From Streptomyces formicae (GTDB lineage: Bacteria > Actinomycetota > Actinomycetes > Streptomycetales > Streptomycetaceae): a stretch of DNA of 64,000 nucleotides. The notes under the pieces are model-generated. The model saw nothing but the letters and a program-made list of their open reading frames with translations, was not told the DNA's origin and did no database searches. The position numbers and the translations under genes are program-made. Positions 24,359 through 32,974 of this stretch are shown here, piece after piece (positions within the stretch are counted from its first letter, which is position 1; each line of letters begins with the position of its first letter). The DNA lies in NCBI RefSeq assembly GCF_022647665.1, contig NZ_CP071872.1, forward strand, positions 6,324,001 through 6,388,000, written 5' to 3'.

Positions 24359-26589
24359 TCCGCTTCGAGAACGTCTCGGTGACGTACGCCGACGCCGCGA
24401 CGCCCACGGTCGCCGGGGTGGACCTCACCGTCCCCGAGGGCGAGCTGGTCCTGCTCGTCGGCCCGTCGGGTGTCGGCAAGTCGACACTGCTGGGTGCGGT
24501 GTCGGGGCTGGTGCCGCACTTCACGGGCGGCACGCTGCGGGGCCGGGTCACGGTCGACGGCCGGGACACGCGCACCCACAAGCCGCGTGAACTCGCCGAC
24601 CTGGTCGGCACGGTCGGCCAGGACCCACTGGCCCACTTCGTGACGGACACGGTCGAGGACGAGCTGGCGTACGGCATGGAGTCGCTCGGGCTGGCCCCGG
24701 ACGTCATGCGCCGTCGCGTCGAGGAGACCCTGGACCTGCTGGGGCTGGCGGGGCTGCGCGACCGCCCGATCGCCACGCTGTCGGGCGGGCAGCAGCAGCG
24801 GGTGGCGATCGGCTCGGTGCTGACCCCGCACCCGAAGGTGCTGGTCCTCGACGAGCCGACGTCCGCGCTGGACCCGGCGGCGGCGGAGGAGGTCCTGGCG
24901 GTGCTCCAGCGGCTGGTGCACGACCTGGGCACGACGGTGCTGATGGCGGAGCACCGCCTGGAACGCGTGATCCAGTACGCGGACCAGGTCGTCCTCCTGC
25001 CGGAGGCGGGCGCGCCGCCGGTGATGGGCGCTCCGGCGGACATCATGGCGGTCTCGCCGGTCCACCCGCCGGTGGTCTCCCTGGCCCGCCTGGCGGGCTG
25101 GACCCCGCCGCCCCTCTCGGTCCGCGACGCCCGCCGCCGCGCGGCGCCGCTGCGGTCGCGCCTCGCGGGCGCGTCCGCCTCCCCCGCACCGGGGGCAAGC
25201 CCCCGAACCCCCGTACGGCCTCCGGCCGTGTCCTCAATCGCCGGACGGGCTCAGAACGACCCCCGACCCGGCGTCCGCCGCCTCCTGCACAGGCTGCTCC
25301 GCCGCAGCGCGAACACGCCCCCGCCGGCCACGGCGATACCCGGCGGCCCCCCGGAAACCCACCGGCCCGCGGCCGCCGGCGGCGAGGCACCCGACCCCGC
25401 CCCGACCGGAGGCCGGGCGCACCCCCACCCGCCCGCGGCCGCCGACGGCGAGGCACCCGCCACAGGTGGACCCGCACCTGAGTCCCCCACCCGCACGGGT
25501 GGTGCGGATAGGAGCCCGCGCCCGGCCCGAGGCCAGGCGCACCCCCAACCGGCCGCGGCCGGTGACGGCGGGGCACCCACCACAGGTGGACTCGCGCCCG
25601 ACTCCCCACCCGCACGGCCGGAGGCCGGAAGGCACACCCACCACCGGCCCGCGGCCGCCGACGGCGAGACACCCACCACAGGTGGACCCGCACCTGAGTC
25701 CCCCACCCGCACGGGTGGTGCGGGTGGGAACCCCAGCCCGGCCGAAGGCCGGGCGCACCCCCACCCGCCCGCGGCCGCCGACGACCAGGCACCCGCCACG
25801 GGCGGCACGGGCGGCTCCCTGGCGCACCCCCACCCGCCCGTGGTCGCCGAGGTGTGGCGGCTCGGGGTGCGGCGGGGGCGGGTCGAGGCGTTGAGCGGGG
25901 TCGGGCTCGCCGTCGGGCCGGGGGAGACCGTCGCGCTCATGGGGCGCAACGGGGCCGGCAAGTCGACCCTCCTCAACATCCTCGTCGGGACCGTCGAGCC
26001 GACCTCCGGCTCGGTCCGTGTCGGCGGCGGCCTCACACCGCACCGCACCCCGCCGCGCGAGCTGGTGCGGCACGTCGGACTCGTACCGCAGGAGCCCCGG
26101 GACCTCCTCTACGCGGACACGGTCGCCGCCGAGTGCGCCGCCGCCGACACCGACGCGGGGGCGGCGCCCGGGACCTGCCGGGGGCTGGTCACCGCACTCG
26201 TCCCCGGTGTGGCGGACGCCACCCACCCCCGGGACCTCTCCGAGGGGCAGCGCCTGGCGCTCGCCCTCGCGATCGTGCTCACGGCCCGCCCCCCGCTGCT
26301 CCTCCTCGACGAGCCGACCCGCGGTCTGGACTACGCCGCGAAGTCCCGGCTCGTCGCCGTGCTCCGCGGCCTGGCCGCCGAAGGGCACGCCATCGTCCTG
26401 GCCACCCACGACGTGGAGCTCGCGGCCGAGCTGGCGCACCGGGTCGTGATCCTCGCGGAGGGCGAGGTCGTCGCGGACGGCCCGACGGCCGACGTCGTCA
26501 CGTCCTCCCCCGCCTTCGCGCCGCAGGTGGCGAAGATCCTGGCTCCCCAGCCCTGGCTGACCGTCGCCCAGGTCGAGGCGGCGCTGTGA
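24355..26589 (+). CDS. Fused double ATPase of an ECF transporter (EcfA1-EcfA2)
   Basis: Protein of 744 aa with two ABC domains. First: Walker A GPSGVGKST (36-44), signature LSGGQQQ (142-148), Walker B LVLDEPTSALD (163-173). Second: Walker A GRNGAGKST (530-538), degenerate signature LSEGQ (628-632), Walker B LLLLDEPTRGLD. Between them is a Pro/Ala/Gly linker of about 250 residues made of repeated DNA units. One chain thus supplies both nucleotide sites; the second has Glu for Gly in the signature. The TTG start overlaps ecfT, and the stop overlaps ecfS (GTGA). Confidence 0.9.
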   Translation: MIRFENVSVTYADAATPTVAGVDLTVPEGELVLLVGPSGVGKSTLLGAVSGLVPHFTGGTLRGRVTVDGRDTRTHKPRELADLVGTVGQDPLAHFVTDTVEDELAYGMESLGLAPDVMRRRVEETLDLLGLAGLRDRPIATLSGGQQQRVAIGSVLTPHPKVLVLDEPTSALDPAAAEEVLAVLQRLVHDLGTTVLMAEHRLERVIQYADQVVLLPEAGAPPVMGAPADIMAVSPVHPPVVSLARLAGWTPPPLSVRDARRRAAPLRSRLAGASASPAPGASPRTPVRPPAVSSIAGRAQNDPRPGVRRLLHRLLRRSANTPPPATAIPGGPPETHRPAAAGGEAPDPAPTGGRAHPHPPAAADGEAPATGGPAPESPTRTGGADRSPRPARGQAHPQPAAAGDGGAPTTGGLAPDSPPARPEAGRHTHHRPAAADGETPTTGGPAPESPTRTGGAGGNPSPAEGRAHPHPPAAADDQAPATGGTGGSLAHPHPPVVAEVWRLGVRRGRVEALSGVGLAVGPGETVALMGRNGAGKSTLLNILVGTVEPTSGSVRVGGGLTPHRTPPRELVRHVGLVPQEPRDLLYADTVAAECAAADTDAGAAPGTCRGLVTALVPGVADATHPRDLSEGQRLALALAIVLTARPPLLLLDEPTRGLDYAAKSRLVAVLRGLAAEGHAIVLATHDVELAAELAHRVVILAEGEVVADGPTADVVTSSPAFAPQVAKILAPQPWLTVAQVEAAL
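25178..25850. repeat. Repeat-derived linker DNA inside the ECF ATPase gene
   Basis: It begins with a block typical of Streptomyces intergenic repeats (GGGGGCAAGCCCCCG at about 25189, then CTCAATCGCCGGACGGGCT near 25233). Four units about 100-119 bp long follow (from about 25441, 25560, 25661 and 25778) sharing GGCACCCGCCACAGGTGGAC. The reading frame stays open throughout. Confidence 0.75.
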
Positions 26590-27470
26590 CCCCCCGGCCC
26601 GCCCCTCGGCCCGACCGCCCCGACCATCGCGTCCGCCCCCTCCGCCTCGGCCCCCGCTCCGTCGCCGCCCTCGCCCTCATCGGCCTCATCGGCGCCGCCG
26701 CCTTCGGCTGGCCGCTCCTCGCGGACGCCGACGCGGCCGTCACGGACCACGCCCAGGACGCGCCCTGGCTCTTCGCCGCGCTCCTCCCTCTCCTCGTCGC
26801 CGTCGTCGTCGCGACGATCTCCGACGGCGGCATCGACGCCAAGGCCGTCGCGATGGTCGGCGTACTCGCCGCGGCCGGCGCCGCGCTGCGCCCGCTGGGC
26901 GCGGGCACGGCCGGCCTGGAGCCCATGTTCTTCCTGATGGTGCTGAGCGGCCGCGCCCTCGGTCCGGCTCTCGGCTTCGTGCTCGGCTCGGTGACGATGT
27001 TCGCGTCCGCCCTGCTCACGGGCGGTGTCGGCCCCTGGATGCCGTTCCAGATGCTGGCGATGGGCTGGTTCACGATGGCCGCGGGGCTGCTCCCCGCCCC
27101 CGGCCGTCTCCGGGGCCGCGGCGAGGTCCTGCTCCTCGCCGGGTACGGCTTCGCCGCGGCGTTCGCGTACGGCACGGTCATGAACCTGTACGGCTGGACG
27201 ATCGTCCCCGGCCTGGCCTCGGGCGTCTCGTTCCACCCGGGCGCACCGGTGCACGAGAACCTGGTCCGCTTCGGCGCCTACGTCCTCGCCACCTCCCTCG
27301 GCTGGGACCTGGGCCGTGCCGCCCTCACCGCCGTACTGACCCTCACCGTCGGTCCGACCCTGCTCAAGGCCCTGCGCCGGGCCACCCGCCGCGCCGCCTT
27401 CGAGGCCCAGGTCACATTCGATGCCTCACAAACCGCCCACGAAGCCCCCAAGACCGCCCAGAACGGGTGA
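26586..27470 (+). CDS. ECF transporter S component (predicted cobalamin or precursor)
   Basis: Integral membrane substrate-binding subunit of 294 aa: about six helices (VAALALIGLIGAAAFGWPLL; LFAALLPLLVAVVVATI; AVAMVGVLAAAGAALRPL; FFLMVLSGRALGPALGFVLG; PFQMLAMGWFTMAAGLL; VLLLAGYGFAAAFAYG). The family matches cobalamin-linked S components with GxxxPFQMxxxGW. The substrate is inferred from the riboswitch. GTG 26586 overlaps the ATPase stop. It is last in the operon; the C-terminal tail is hydrophilic. Confidence 0.85.
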   Translation: MTPRPAPRPDRPDHRVRPLRLGPRSVAALALIGLIGAAAFGWPLLADADAAVTDHAQDAPWLFAALLPLLVAVVVATISDGGIDAKAVAMVGVLAAAGAALRPLGAGTAGLEPMFFLMVLSGRALGPALGFVLGSVTMFASALLTGGVGPWMPFQMLAMGWFTMAAGLLPAPGRLRGRGEVLLLAGYGFAAAFAYGTVMNLYGWTIVPGLASGVSFHPGAPVHENLVRFGAYVLATSLGWDLGRAALTAVLTLTVGPTLLKALRRATRRAAFEAQVTFDASQTAHEAPKTAQNG

Positions 27471-27480
27471 GGCGGCCCAC

Positions 27481-27494
27481 AGGACTTTGGTCCC
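27481..27494. promoter_or_regulatory. DosR/OsdR-type box, distal
   Basis: AGGACTTTGGTCCC followed by AAA fits the DosR core GGGACTwwAGTCCC with two mismatches. It lies 104 bp upstream of a better copy. Confidence 0.55.
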
Positions 27495-27584
27495 AAAACT
27501 ATCGGTCTTCGTAGACGCGCTCCGGGGCCGATCGACCCGGCCTCACCCCTCCCCACCTGCACTGTATCCCTATATGCCAGCTTC

Positions 27585-27598
27585 GGGACTTTAGTCCC
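27585..27598. promoter_or_regulatory. DosR/OsdR-type box, proximal
   Basis: GGGACTTTAGTCCC, preceded by TTC and followed by GCGA, matches the DosR consensus TTSGGGACTwwAGTCCCSAA almost completely. A TATA-like TATCCCTATATG (27565-27576) is just upstream. The target is the cell-wall hydrolase at 27770. Confidence 0.75.
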
Positions 27599-27769
27599 GC
27601 GATACCCCTTCTACGTCGTAACTACGGGGTGAGCCCGGTCACGGCGCGGGCCCTGGCGCCGCGGCTACAACTGTTCTCGTCGCAAGGCACCGCAGGGCTT
27701 CGAGCCCGGCACACAAGCCCGCTGGGCCCCGCCCTCGCGACTCCCCCGTCCCCGACGTTAGGTATCGCC

Positions 27770-28171
27770 TTGTCCCGCTCGCTCTTCACCCGCTTTGCCG
27801 CCCGCAACAAGTCCGTTGTCGCCGGTACCGCCGTGCTCCTCGGTGCGGCCGGTGCGGTGATGGGGACCACGACGGCCGCCTCGGCCGCCACCCCGCAGGA
27901 GATCGCGAAGCAGATGATGCCCGCCGCCCAGTTCCAGTGCTTCGACAAGATCGTCACGCACGAGTCCAACTGGAACTTCCAGGCGACGAATGCCTCCTCG
28001 GGTGCGTACGGCCTGGTCCAGGCCCTGCCGGGCGGCAAGATGGCCTCTGCCGGCGCCGACTGGAAGACCAACCCGAAGACCCAGATCAAGTGGGGTCTGG
28101 AGTACATGAACGAGCGCTACGGCAGCCCGTGCGCCGCCTGGAGCTTCTGGCAGGCCAACCACTGGTACTGA
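27770..28171 (+). CDS. Secreted lytic-transglycosylase-like cell-wall hydrolase
   Basis: Protein of 133 aa: signal peptide (residues 1-40, ending TAASAA), then a small lysozyme-fold domain. Glu65 in IVTHESNWNF is the likely catalytic acid, and GAYGLVQALPGGKMASAG is the substrate-binding loop typical of transglycosylase/aggregation-promoting-factor domains. Two cysteines (57 and near 124) can pair. There is no ATG in the N-terminal region; TTG 27770 is used, giving a normal signal peptide. Two DosR-type boxes upstream suggest induction in hypoxia or dormancy. The leader is long (about 170 bp after the proximal box). Confidence 0.87.
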   Translation: MSRSLFTRFAARNKSVVAGTAVLLGAAGAVMGTTTAASAATPQEIAKQMMPAAQFQCFDKIVTHESNWNFQATNASSGAYGLVQALPGGKMASAGADWKTNPKTQIKWGLEYMNERYGSPCAAWSFWQANHWY

Positions 28172-28217
28172 GCCACCAGTGGTAGCGGGCCCCAGCGCCC
28201 ACACCCCCAAGAACACG

Positions 28218-28254
28218 CAAGGCCCCGAAGCGGCGACCCCGCTCCGGGGCCTTG
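28218..28254. terminator. Terminator of the hydrolase gene
   Basis: CAAGGCCCCG and CGGGGCCTTG form a perfect 10-bp stem, followed by CTCAATTTC. Confidence 0.85.
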
Positions 28255-28328
28255 CTCAATTTCGCCGCGCTCCAGGCACCCGCGCTCCAGACACCCTGAT
28301 GATTCATAACTCATGACTCATGACCAAC

Positions 28329-28360
28329 CGATCGTATTGATCGCATCCGATCGATACGAT
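28329..28360. promoter_or_regulatory. Operator candidate of the sugar regulator (autoregulation)
   Basis: ATCGTATTGATCG (28331-28343) and CGATCGATACGAT (28348-28360) are inverted copies with one mismatch. The 15-mer CGATCGTATTGATCG recurs with two changes at 29536-29550 before the sugar-binding protein gene. Confidence 0.65.
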
Positions 28361-28429
28361 TGCGCGTACAGTGACGACGCGGAGCCTGCCTCCGCGTTTC
28401 CGTCCGGCCTTCGCGAGCAGGGGGAGCCC

Positions 28430-29527
28430 ATGCGGCTGCACGTCGATCAACGCCACGAGCGGGTGCTCGAACTCGTCCGGGCGCGGGGCAGCCTCCGCGT
28501 CGCGGAGCTCGCGGCCGAACTCGGCGTCTCCGCCGTGACGTTGCGCCGGGACGTGGAGGCCCTGGCCGCCCAGGGCAAGGTGCAGCGCATGCACGGCGCG
28601 GTGGTCTGGCCCGGCGGCGACGCGGCCGACGCGCCGGCGGCCGCGCCGGCCGCGGACGGCGTCGTGATCGGGATGATCGTGCCGACCACGAAGACCATCT
28701 TCGCGGACATCGTGCGCGGTGCCCGCGAGGCCGTCGAGGCGCAGGGCGGCAGGCTGGTGCTCGGCATGTCCGGCTATGTCGACAGCGAGGACCCGGCGCA
28801 GGCGCGGCATCTGCTGGCCGGCGGGGCCGAGGGGCTCCTCGTCGCCCCGAGCTGGTTCGGCGGGGTGCCCACAGGCGGCCAGGAGAAGTGGCTCCTCGAC
28901 TGCGAGGTGCCGACCGTGCTCGTCGAGCGCTCGGCTCCGGCCGGGAACCCGGCGGCCGCGCTCGACCGGGTGCGCACCGACCGGGCGCACGGCGCCGCGC
29001 TGGCGGTGAGCCATCTCGCGTCCCTCGGGCACCGCTCGATCGCCGCCGTACTCCAGGACGGCCCGCACGCGGCGGGCATCTCGGCGGGCTACCGGGCCTC
29101 GGTGGAGTCCCTGGGCCTGGAGACGGTGCCGGGCTCGCCGGCGATCGGCATCTCCGGGCAGTTCGACGAGCCGCTGGAGTACCTGGTCGAGGCGATCGCA
29201 CGGCACGGGGTCACGGCGGCCCTGGTGCACAGCGACGAGGACGCCATCGTGCTGGTGCCCCGGCTCCAGGCGCGCGGCATCAGTGTGCCGGGTGACCTGG
29301 CGCTGATCGCGTACGACGACGAGGTGGCCGCGTTGGCCGATGTGCCGCTGACCGCGATCGCCCCGCCCAAGCGCTCGGTCGGCGAACTGGCGGCGAAGCT
29401 GCTGCTCCAGCGGCTGGCAGAGCGCAGGACGGGCCGGGTTCCGGCGCCGCGTCAGCACCTGGAGCTGCTGCCGGAGTTGCGGGTGCGCGCGTCGTGCGGT
29501 GGCGATCGGACCGACCCTTCCTCGTGA
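28430..29527 (+). CDS. Transcriptional regulator: DeoR-type HTH fused to a LacI-type sugar-binding domain
   Basis: Protein of 365 aa. Residues 1-60 are a DeoR winged helix (QRHERVLELVRARGSLRVAE, LAAELGVSAVTLRRDVEALA). From about 75 there is a periplasmic-binding-like sensor (VIGMIVPTTKTIFADIVRGA ... LALIAYDDEVAALADVPLTA). This DeoR-LacI hybrid is found in actinomycete sugar clusters. ATG 28430 has GGGGAG 4-9 bp upstream; the longer frame overlaps the operator. It probably represses itself, the importer and perhaps the PL8 lyases until an oligosaccharide binds. Confidence 0.88.
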   Translation: MRLHVDQRHERVLELVRARGSLRVAELAAELGVSAVTLRRDVEALAAQGKVQRMHGAVVWPGGDAADAPAAAPAADGVVIGMIVPTTKTIFADIVRGAREAVEAQGGRLVLGMSGYVDSEDPAQARHLLAGGAEGLLVAPSWFGGVPTGGQEKWLLDCEVPTVLVERSAPAGNPAAALDRVRTDRAHGAALAVSHLASLGHRSIAAVLQDGPHAAGISAGYRASVESLGLETVPGSPAIGISGQFDEPLEYLVEAIARHGVTAALVHSDEDAIVLVPRLQARGISVPGDLALIAYDDEVAALADVPLTAIAPPKRSVGELAAKLLLQRLAERRTGRVPAPRQHLELLPELRVRASCGGDRTDPSS

Positions 29528-29550
29528 TCGAAACACGATCGTTTTGATTG
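29527..29550. promoter_or_regulatory. Operator candidate before the sugar importer
   Basis: ATCGAAAC (29527-29534) and GTTTTGAT (29541-29548) pair with one mismatch around ACGATC. CGATCGTTTTGATTG (29536-29550) matches 13 of 15 bases of the site before the regulator gene. Confidence 0.65.
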
Positions 29551-29645
29551 TCTTGCTCATTCGGTCTTGACTGCGATCGAGTTCGCGCAAATGATGGCCT
29601 GCGTTCGCCTCTCTCCCGTACGAGGTCCCACGTAGGAGCCGTGCA

Positions 29646-30956
29646 ATGTCGCGCACTTCACGTACGTTCCGTATAGCCGCCACCGCCACGATCGCCGCGC
29701 TCGGCCTGTTCGCCACCGCCTGCGGCGGCGACTCCGGCGGCTCGTCCGACGCCGCTTCGGACGGCAGGCCGGTCACCATCACCTACTGGTCGTGGACGCT
29801 CGGCGCCAAGGCGACGGCCGAGGCGTTCAACAAGTCCCACAAGGACATCCAGGTCAAGTTCACCGAGATCCCCAGCGGGGGCGACGGCTACAGCAAGATG
29901 TCCAACGCGGTGAAGGCGGGCAACGCGCCCGACGTGGCGACCATCGAGTACCAGATGGTCCCCGAGTTCGCGAGCCAGGGAAACCTGGTCGACCTCACCG
30001 AGCACGCCGGTGACACCGTCAAGGAGAAGTTCCCGCAGCCCATCCAGGACCTGGTGACCTTCGGCGGCAAGACCTGGACGGTGCCGTTCGACGCCGCGCC
30101 GCAGATGTACTACTACCGCACGGACCTCTTCAAGAAGTTCGGCATCGAGGTCCCCAAGACCTGGGACGAGTTCAAGACCGCCGCCGAGACGGTCAAGAAG
30201 AAGGACAAGACCGTCCGCCTGGCCAGCATGCCCAAGTCGGACGCGGCCCTCTTCGCCTCGCTCTCGTGGCAGGCCGGCAGCAAGTGGTTCAGCACCGAGG
30301 GCGACGCCTGGAAGCCCGCCGTCGACGACGCCGGCTCCAAGAAGGTCGCGGGCTACTGGGACGACCTGGTCAAGAACGACCTCGTGCAGACCTTCACCGG
30401 CTGGAGCCCGGAGGAGACGAAGGCCCGCGTCGAGGGCAAGACCCTGTCCTTCCTCGGCGCCTCCTGGTCCGCGGGCGGCATGAAGACCTCCCTGCCGGAC
30501 CTCAAGGGCAAGTGGGCCGCGGCGCCCATTCCGCACTGGGGCACCCCCGCCAGCGGCAACTACGGCGGCACCTCCTACGGCGTGCTGAAGGGCAGCAAGC
30601 ACGCGGAGGCCGCGGCCGAGTTCATCAAGTGGGTCACCACCAATGGTGACGCGGTCAAGGCCCGCCTCAGCGACGCCAAGTCCCCCAGCAGCGCCCTGCC
30701 GGCCAACCCGGAGATGCGCGCCGTCGCCGCGGCCCAGTTCGACACCGCCTACTTCAACGGCCAGGACCTGTACAAGCTGGCCTCCGAGCAGGTCGACACG
30801 ATCGTCCCCGGCTGGACGTGGGGCCCGAACCAGATGGACGTCTACACGGCCATCCAGGACGAGACGGCCAAGACCGGCTTCACCGCCGGTGTCGCCGCCG
30901 GCCAGGCGAAGGCCAGGTCGGGCATCGAGGAGCGCGGGCTCAAGCTCGCCGAATGA
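29646..30956 (+). CDS. ABC sugar-binding lipoprotein
   Basis: Extracellular solute-binding protein (family 1) of 436 aa, lipid-anchored through the lipobox FATAC, followed by a Gly/Ser linker. The mature domain begins VTITYWSWTLGAKATAEAFN, with the clamshell pattern of oligosaccharide binders (DVATIEYQMVPEFASQGNLV, TWTVPFDAAPQMYYYRTDLF). ATG 29646 has AGGAG upstream. It is the first gene of the importer; the linked PL8 lyases suggest uronate-containing oligosaccharides as ligands. Confidence 0.92.
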   Translation: MSRTSRTFRIAATATIAALGLFATACGGDSGGSSDAASDGRPVTITYWSWTLGAKATAEAFNKSHKDIQVKFTEIPSGGDGYSKMSNAVKAGNAPDVATIEYQMVPEFASQGNLVDLTEHAGDTVKEKFPQPIQDLVTFGGKTWTVPFDAAPQMYYYRTDLFKKFGIEVPKTWDEFKTAAETVKKKDKTVRLASMPKSDAALFASLSWQAGSKWFSTEGDAWKPAVDDAGSKKVAGYWDDLVKNDLVQTFTGWSPEETKARVEGKTLSFLGASWSAGGMKTSLPDLKGKWAAAPIPHWGTPASGNYGGTSYGVLKGSKHAEAAAEFIKWVTTNGDAVKARLSDAKSPSSALPANPEMRAVAAAQFDTAYFNGQDLYKLASEQVDTIVPGWTWGPNQMDVYTAIQDETAKTGFTAGVAAGQAKARSGIEERGLKLAE

Positions 30957-31083
30957 CCCGGTGGGGTCCGGTCGGTCCCTGACCCCGGCCGGACCCCACC
31001 GTTCCCTCACATCGTGGCTCGGTTCGCCTCCGCGGCGCTCAAGCCCCCTCGCAGCGCCCACCCATCCGCCAAGGAGCCCCACC

Positions 31084-32040
31084 GTGGCAGCACCACTCGC
31101 CAAGGCCGCGAACCCGTCCCGGGCCGGCACCCACCGCGCGAGCGGATCCCGGCTCAAGCGCAACCAGCGCGGCGCCGCGGCCCTGTTCATCGTCCCGTTC
31201 CTCGTGCTGTTCGCCGCCGTGATGGCGGCGCCGATCGGCTATGCCGCATGGCTGAGCCTGTTCACCGAGCAGTCGTCCGGTCTCGGCTTCGGCGGCACCG
31301 AGCGGGCGTTCTCCGGCGTCGGGAACTACGTCAAGGCGTTCTCCGACACGGGCTTCCGCGAGTCGTTCCTGCACATCGCCGCCTACTGCGCGCTGTACAT
31401 CCCGGTGATGATCGGCGGGGCGCTCACGCTGGCGCTCCTGGTCGACTCGGCGGTGGCCCGCGCCAAGCGGTTCTTCCAGCTCGCGCTGTTCCTGCCGCAC
31501 GCCATCCCGGGCCTGATCGCCTCGATCCTGTGGATCTACCTCTACACCCCCGGGATCAGCCCGGTGCTCGACTGGATCGAGGCCGCCGGCGGCTCATGGA
31601 ACTTCTTCAGCGCCGACCATGTGCTCTCCTCCATCGTCAACCTCGCCGCCTGGCAGTGGATGGGCTACAACATGGTCATCTTCTACGCCGCTCTCCAGGC
31701 CGTGCCGCGCGAACTCATCGAGGCCGCCGACATGGACGGCGCCGGACCGATCCGTACGGCCCTCCAGATCAAGGTGCCCCTGATCTCCTCCGCGGTCGTG
31801 ATGACGGTCCTGTTCACCTGCGTCGGCGCCATCCAGCTCTTCACCGAGCCCCGGCTGCTCAACCAGAAGGGCTCGGCCGCCGTGGACACCGAGTGGTCGC
31901 CCACGATGTACATCTGGAAGGCAGCCTTCCTCCAGCACGACTACGGACTCGCCGCGGCCGCCTCCCTGCTGCTCGCCGCGCTCGGCGTCGCGCTCTCGTA
32001 CCTCGTCACCAAGCTCGGAAACAGGTGGAAGGCGGCATGA
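31084..32040 (+). CDS. ABC sugar transporter permease (first)
   Basis: MalF-like permease of 318 aa with six helices (AALFIVPFLVLFAAVMAAPI first) and the ATPase-contact loop ELIEAADMDGAGPIRTALQI (EAA motif). GTG 31084 has AAGGAG 9 bp upstream; the longer frame overlaps the binding-protein gene. The stop overlaps the next permease start (ATGA). No ATPase gene is in the cluster, so a shared MsiK-type ATPase elsewhere is expected. Confidence 0.92.
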   Translation: MAAPLAKAANPSRAGTHRASGSRLKRNQRGAAALFIVPFLVLFAAVMAAPIGYAAWLSLFTEQSSGLGFGGTERAFSGVGNYVKAFSDTGFRESFLHIAAYCALYIPVMIGGALTLALLVDSAVARAKRFFQLALFLPHAIPGLIASILWIYLYTPGISPVLDWIEAAGGSWNFFSADHVLSSIVNLAAWQWMGYNMVIFYAALQAVPRELIEAADMDGAGPIRTALQIKVPLISSAVVMTVLFTCVGAIQLFTEPRLLNQKGSAAVDTEWSPTMYIWKAAFLQHDYGLAAAASLLLAALGVALSYLVTKLGNRWKAA

Positions 32041-32972
32041 GCACGCACACGGTCACCCAGGAATCCGCCTCCGCCGAGACGGCCGCAGCACCGCCCGAAC
32101 ACCGCTCCCCCGCCCTCGGACGCCGCCCCAGGAAGCCGACCGCGCTGCTCTCCAAGGGCGTCGTCAACGGACTGCTGCTCATCGCCGCCTTCTACATGCT
32201 GATGCCGGTCAGCTGGCTGCTCTTCGCGGCCACCAAGAACCACCGCGACCTCTTCGGCACCTCCGGCTTCTCCTTCGGCGACTTCAGCCTCTTCTCGAAC
32301 CTCGCCGAGGTCTTCACCTTCAACGACGGCATCTATCTGCGCTGGTTCGGCAACAGCCTGCTCTACTCGGTGGTCGGCTCGGCCGCGTCGACGCTGCTGT
32401 GTGTCGCCACCGGCTACGCCTTCGACAAGTACGACTTCCGCGGCAAGGAGAAGGTGTTCGGGCTGGTGCTCGGCGGCATCCTGGTCCCCGCCACGGTGAT
32501 CCAGCTGCCGACGTATCTGCTGTTCTCCAAGGTCGGCCTGGTCAACACCTACTGGGCGCTGCTGCTGCCCGCCCTGGTCAACCCGTTTGGGGTCTACCTC
32601 GCCCGGGTCTTCTCCGAGGGGTACGTCCCCGGCGAGGTCCTGGAGGCGGCCCGCGTCGACGGCGCGGGCGAGGTGCGCATCTTCTCCCGCATCGCGCTGC
32701 CGATGCTCTCCCCCGGCTTCATGACCATCTTCCTGTTCTCGTTCACCGGCAGCTGGAACAACTTCTTCGGCGCCCTGGTCATGCTCAACGACGACAAGCT
32801 CTACCCGGTCAACCTGGGTCTGTTCATGTGGAACACGGTCACCGCCCAGCAGCCCGAGTTCTACTCGCTGGTGATCACCGGCTCGCTCGTCGCCGTCGTC
32901 CCGCTGATCACCGCCTTCATCTGCCTGCAGCGCTTCTGGCGCTCGGGGCTCACCGCCGGCTCGGTGAAGTGA
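32037..32972 (+). CDS. ABC sugar transporter permease (second)
   Basis: MalG-like permease of 311 aa. After a Pro-rich cytosolic N-terminus come six helices and the EAA loop EVLEAARVDGAGEVRIFSRI. It pairs with the upstream permease, which it overlaps by 4 bp. The next gene starts 2 bp after its stop, so the dehydrogenase belongs to the same transcript. Confidence 0.92.
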   Translation: MSTHTVTQESASAETAAAPPEHRSPALGRRPRKPTALLSKGVVNGLLLIAAFYMLMPVSWLLFAATKNHRDLFGTSGFSFGDFSLFSNLAEVFTFNDGIYLRWFGNSLLYSVVGSAASTLLCVATGYAFDKYDFRGKEKVFGLVLGGILVPATVIQLPTYLLFSKVGLVNTYWALLLPALVNPFGVYLARVFSEGYVPGEVLEAARVDGAGEVRIFSRIALPMLSPGFMTIFLFSFTGSWNNFFGALVMLNDDKLYPVNLGLFMWNTVTAQQPEFYSLVITGSLVAVVPLITAFICLQRFWRSGLTAGSVK

Positions 32973-32974
32973 CC

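Noticed and set aside
27600..27769. c-di-AMP (ydaO-type) riboswitch in the long leader of the cell-wall hydrolase
   Set aside because: GGGGTGAGCCCGGTC and CTCGTCGCAAGG recall the motif, but the remaining conserved boxes are missing. A covariance-model search would decide.
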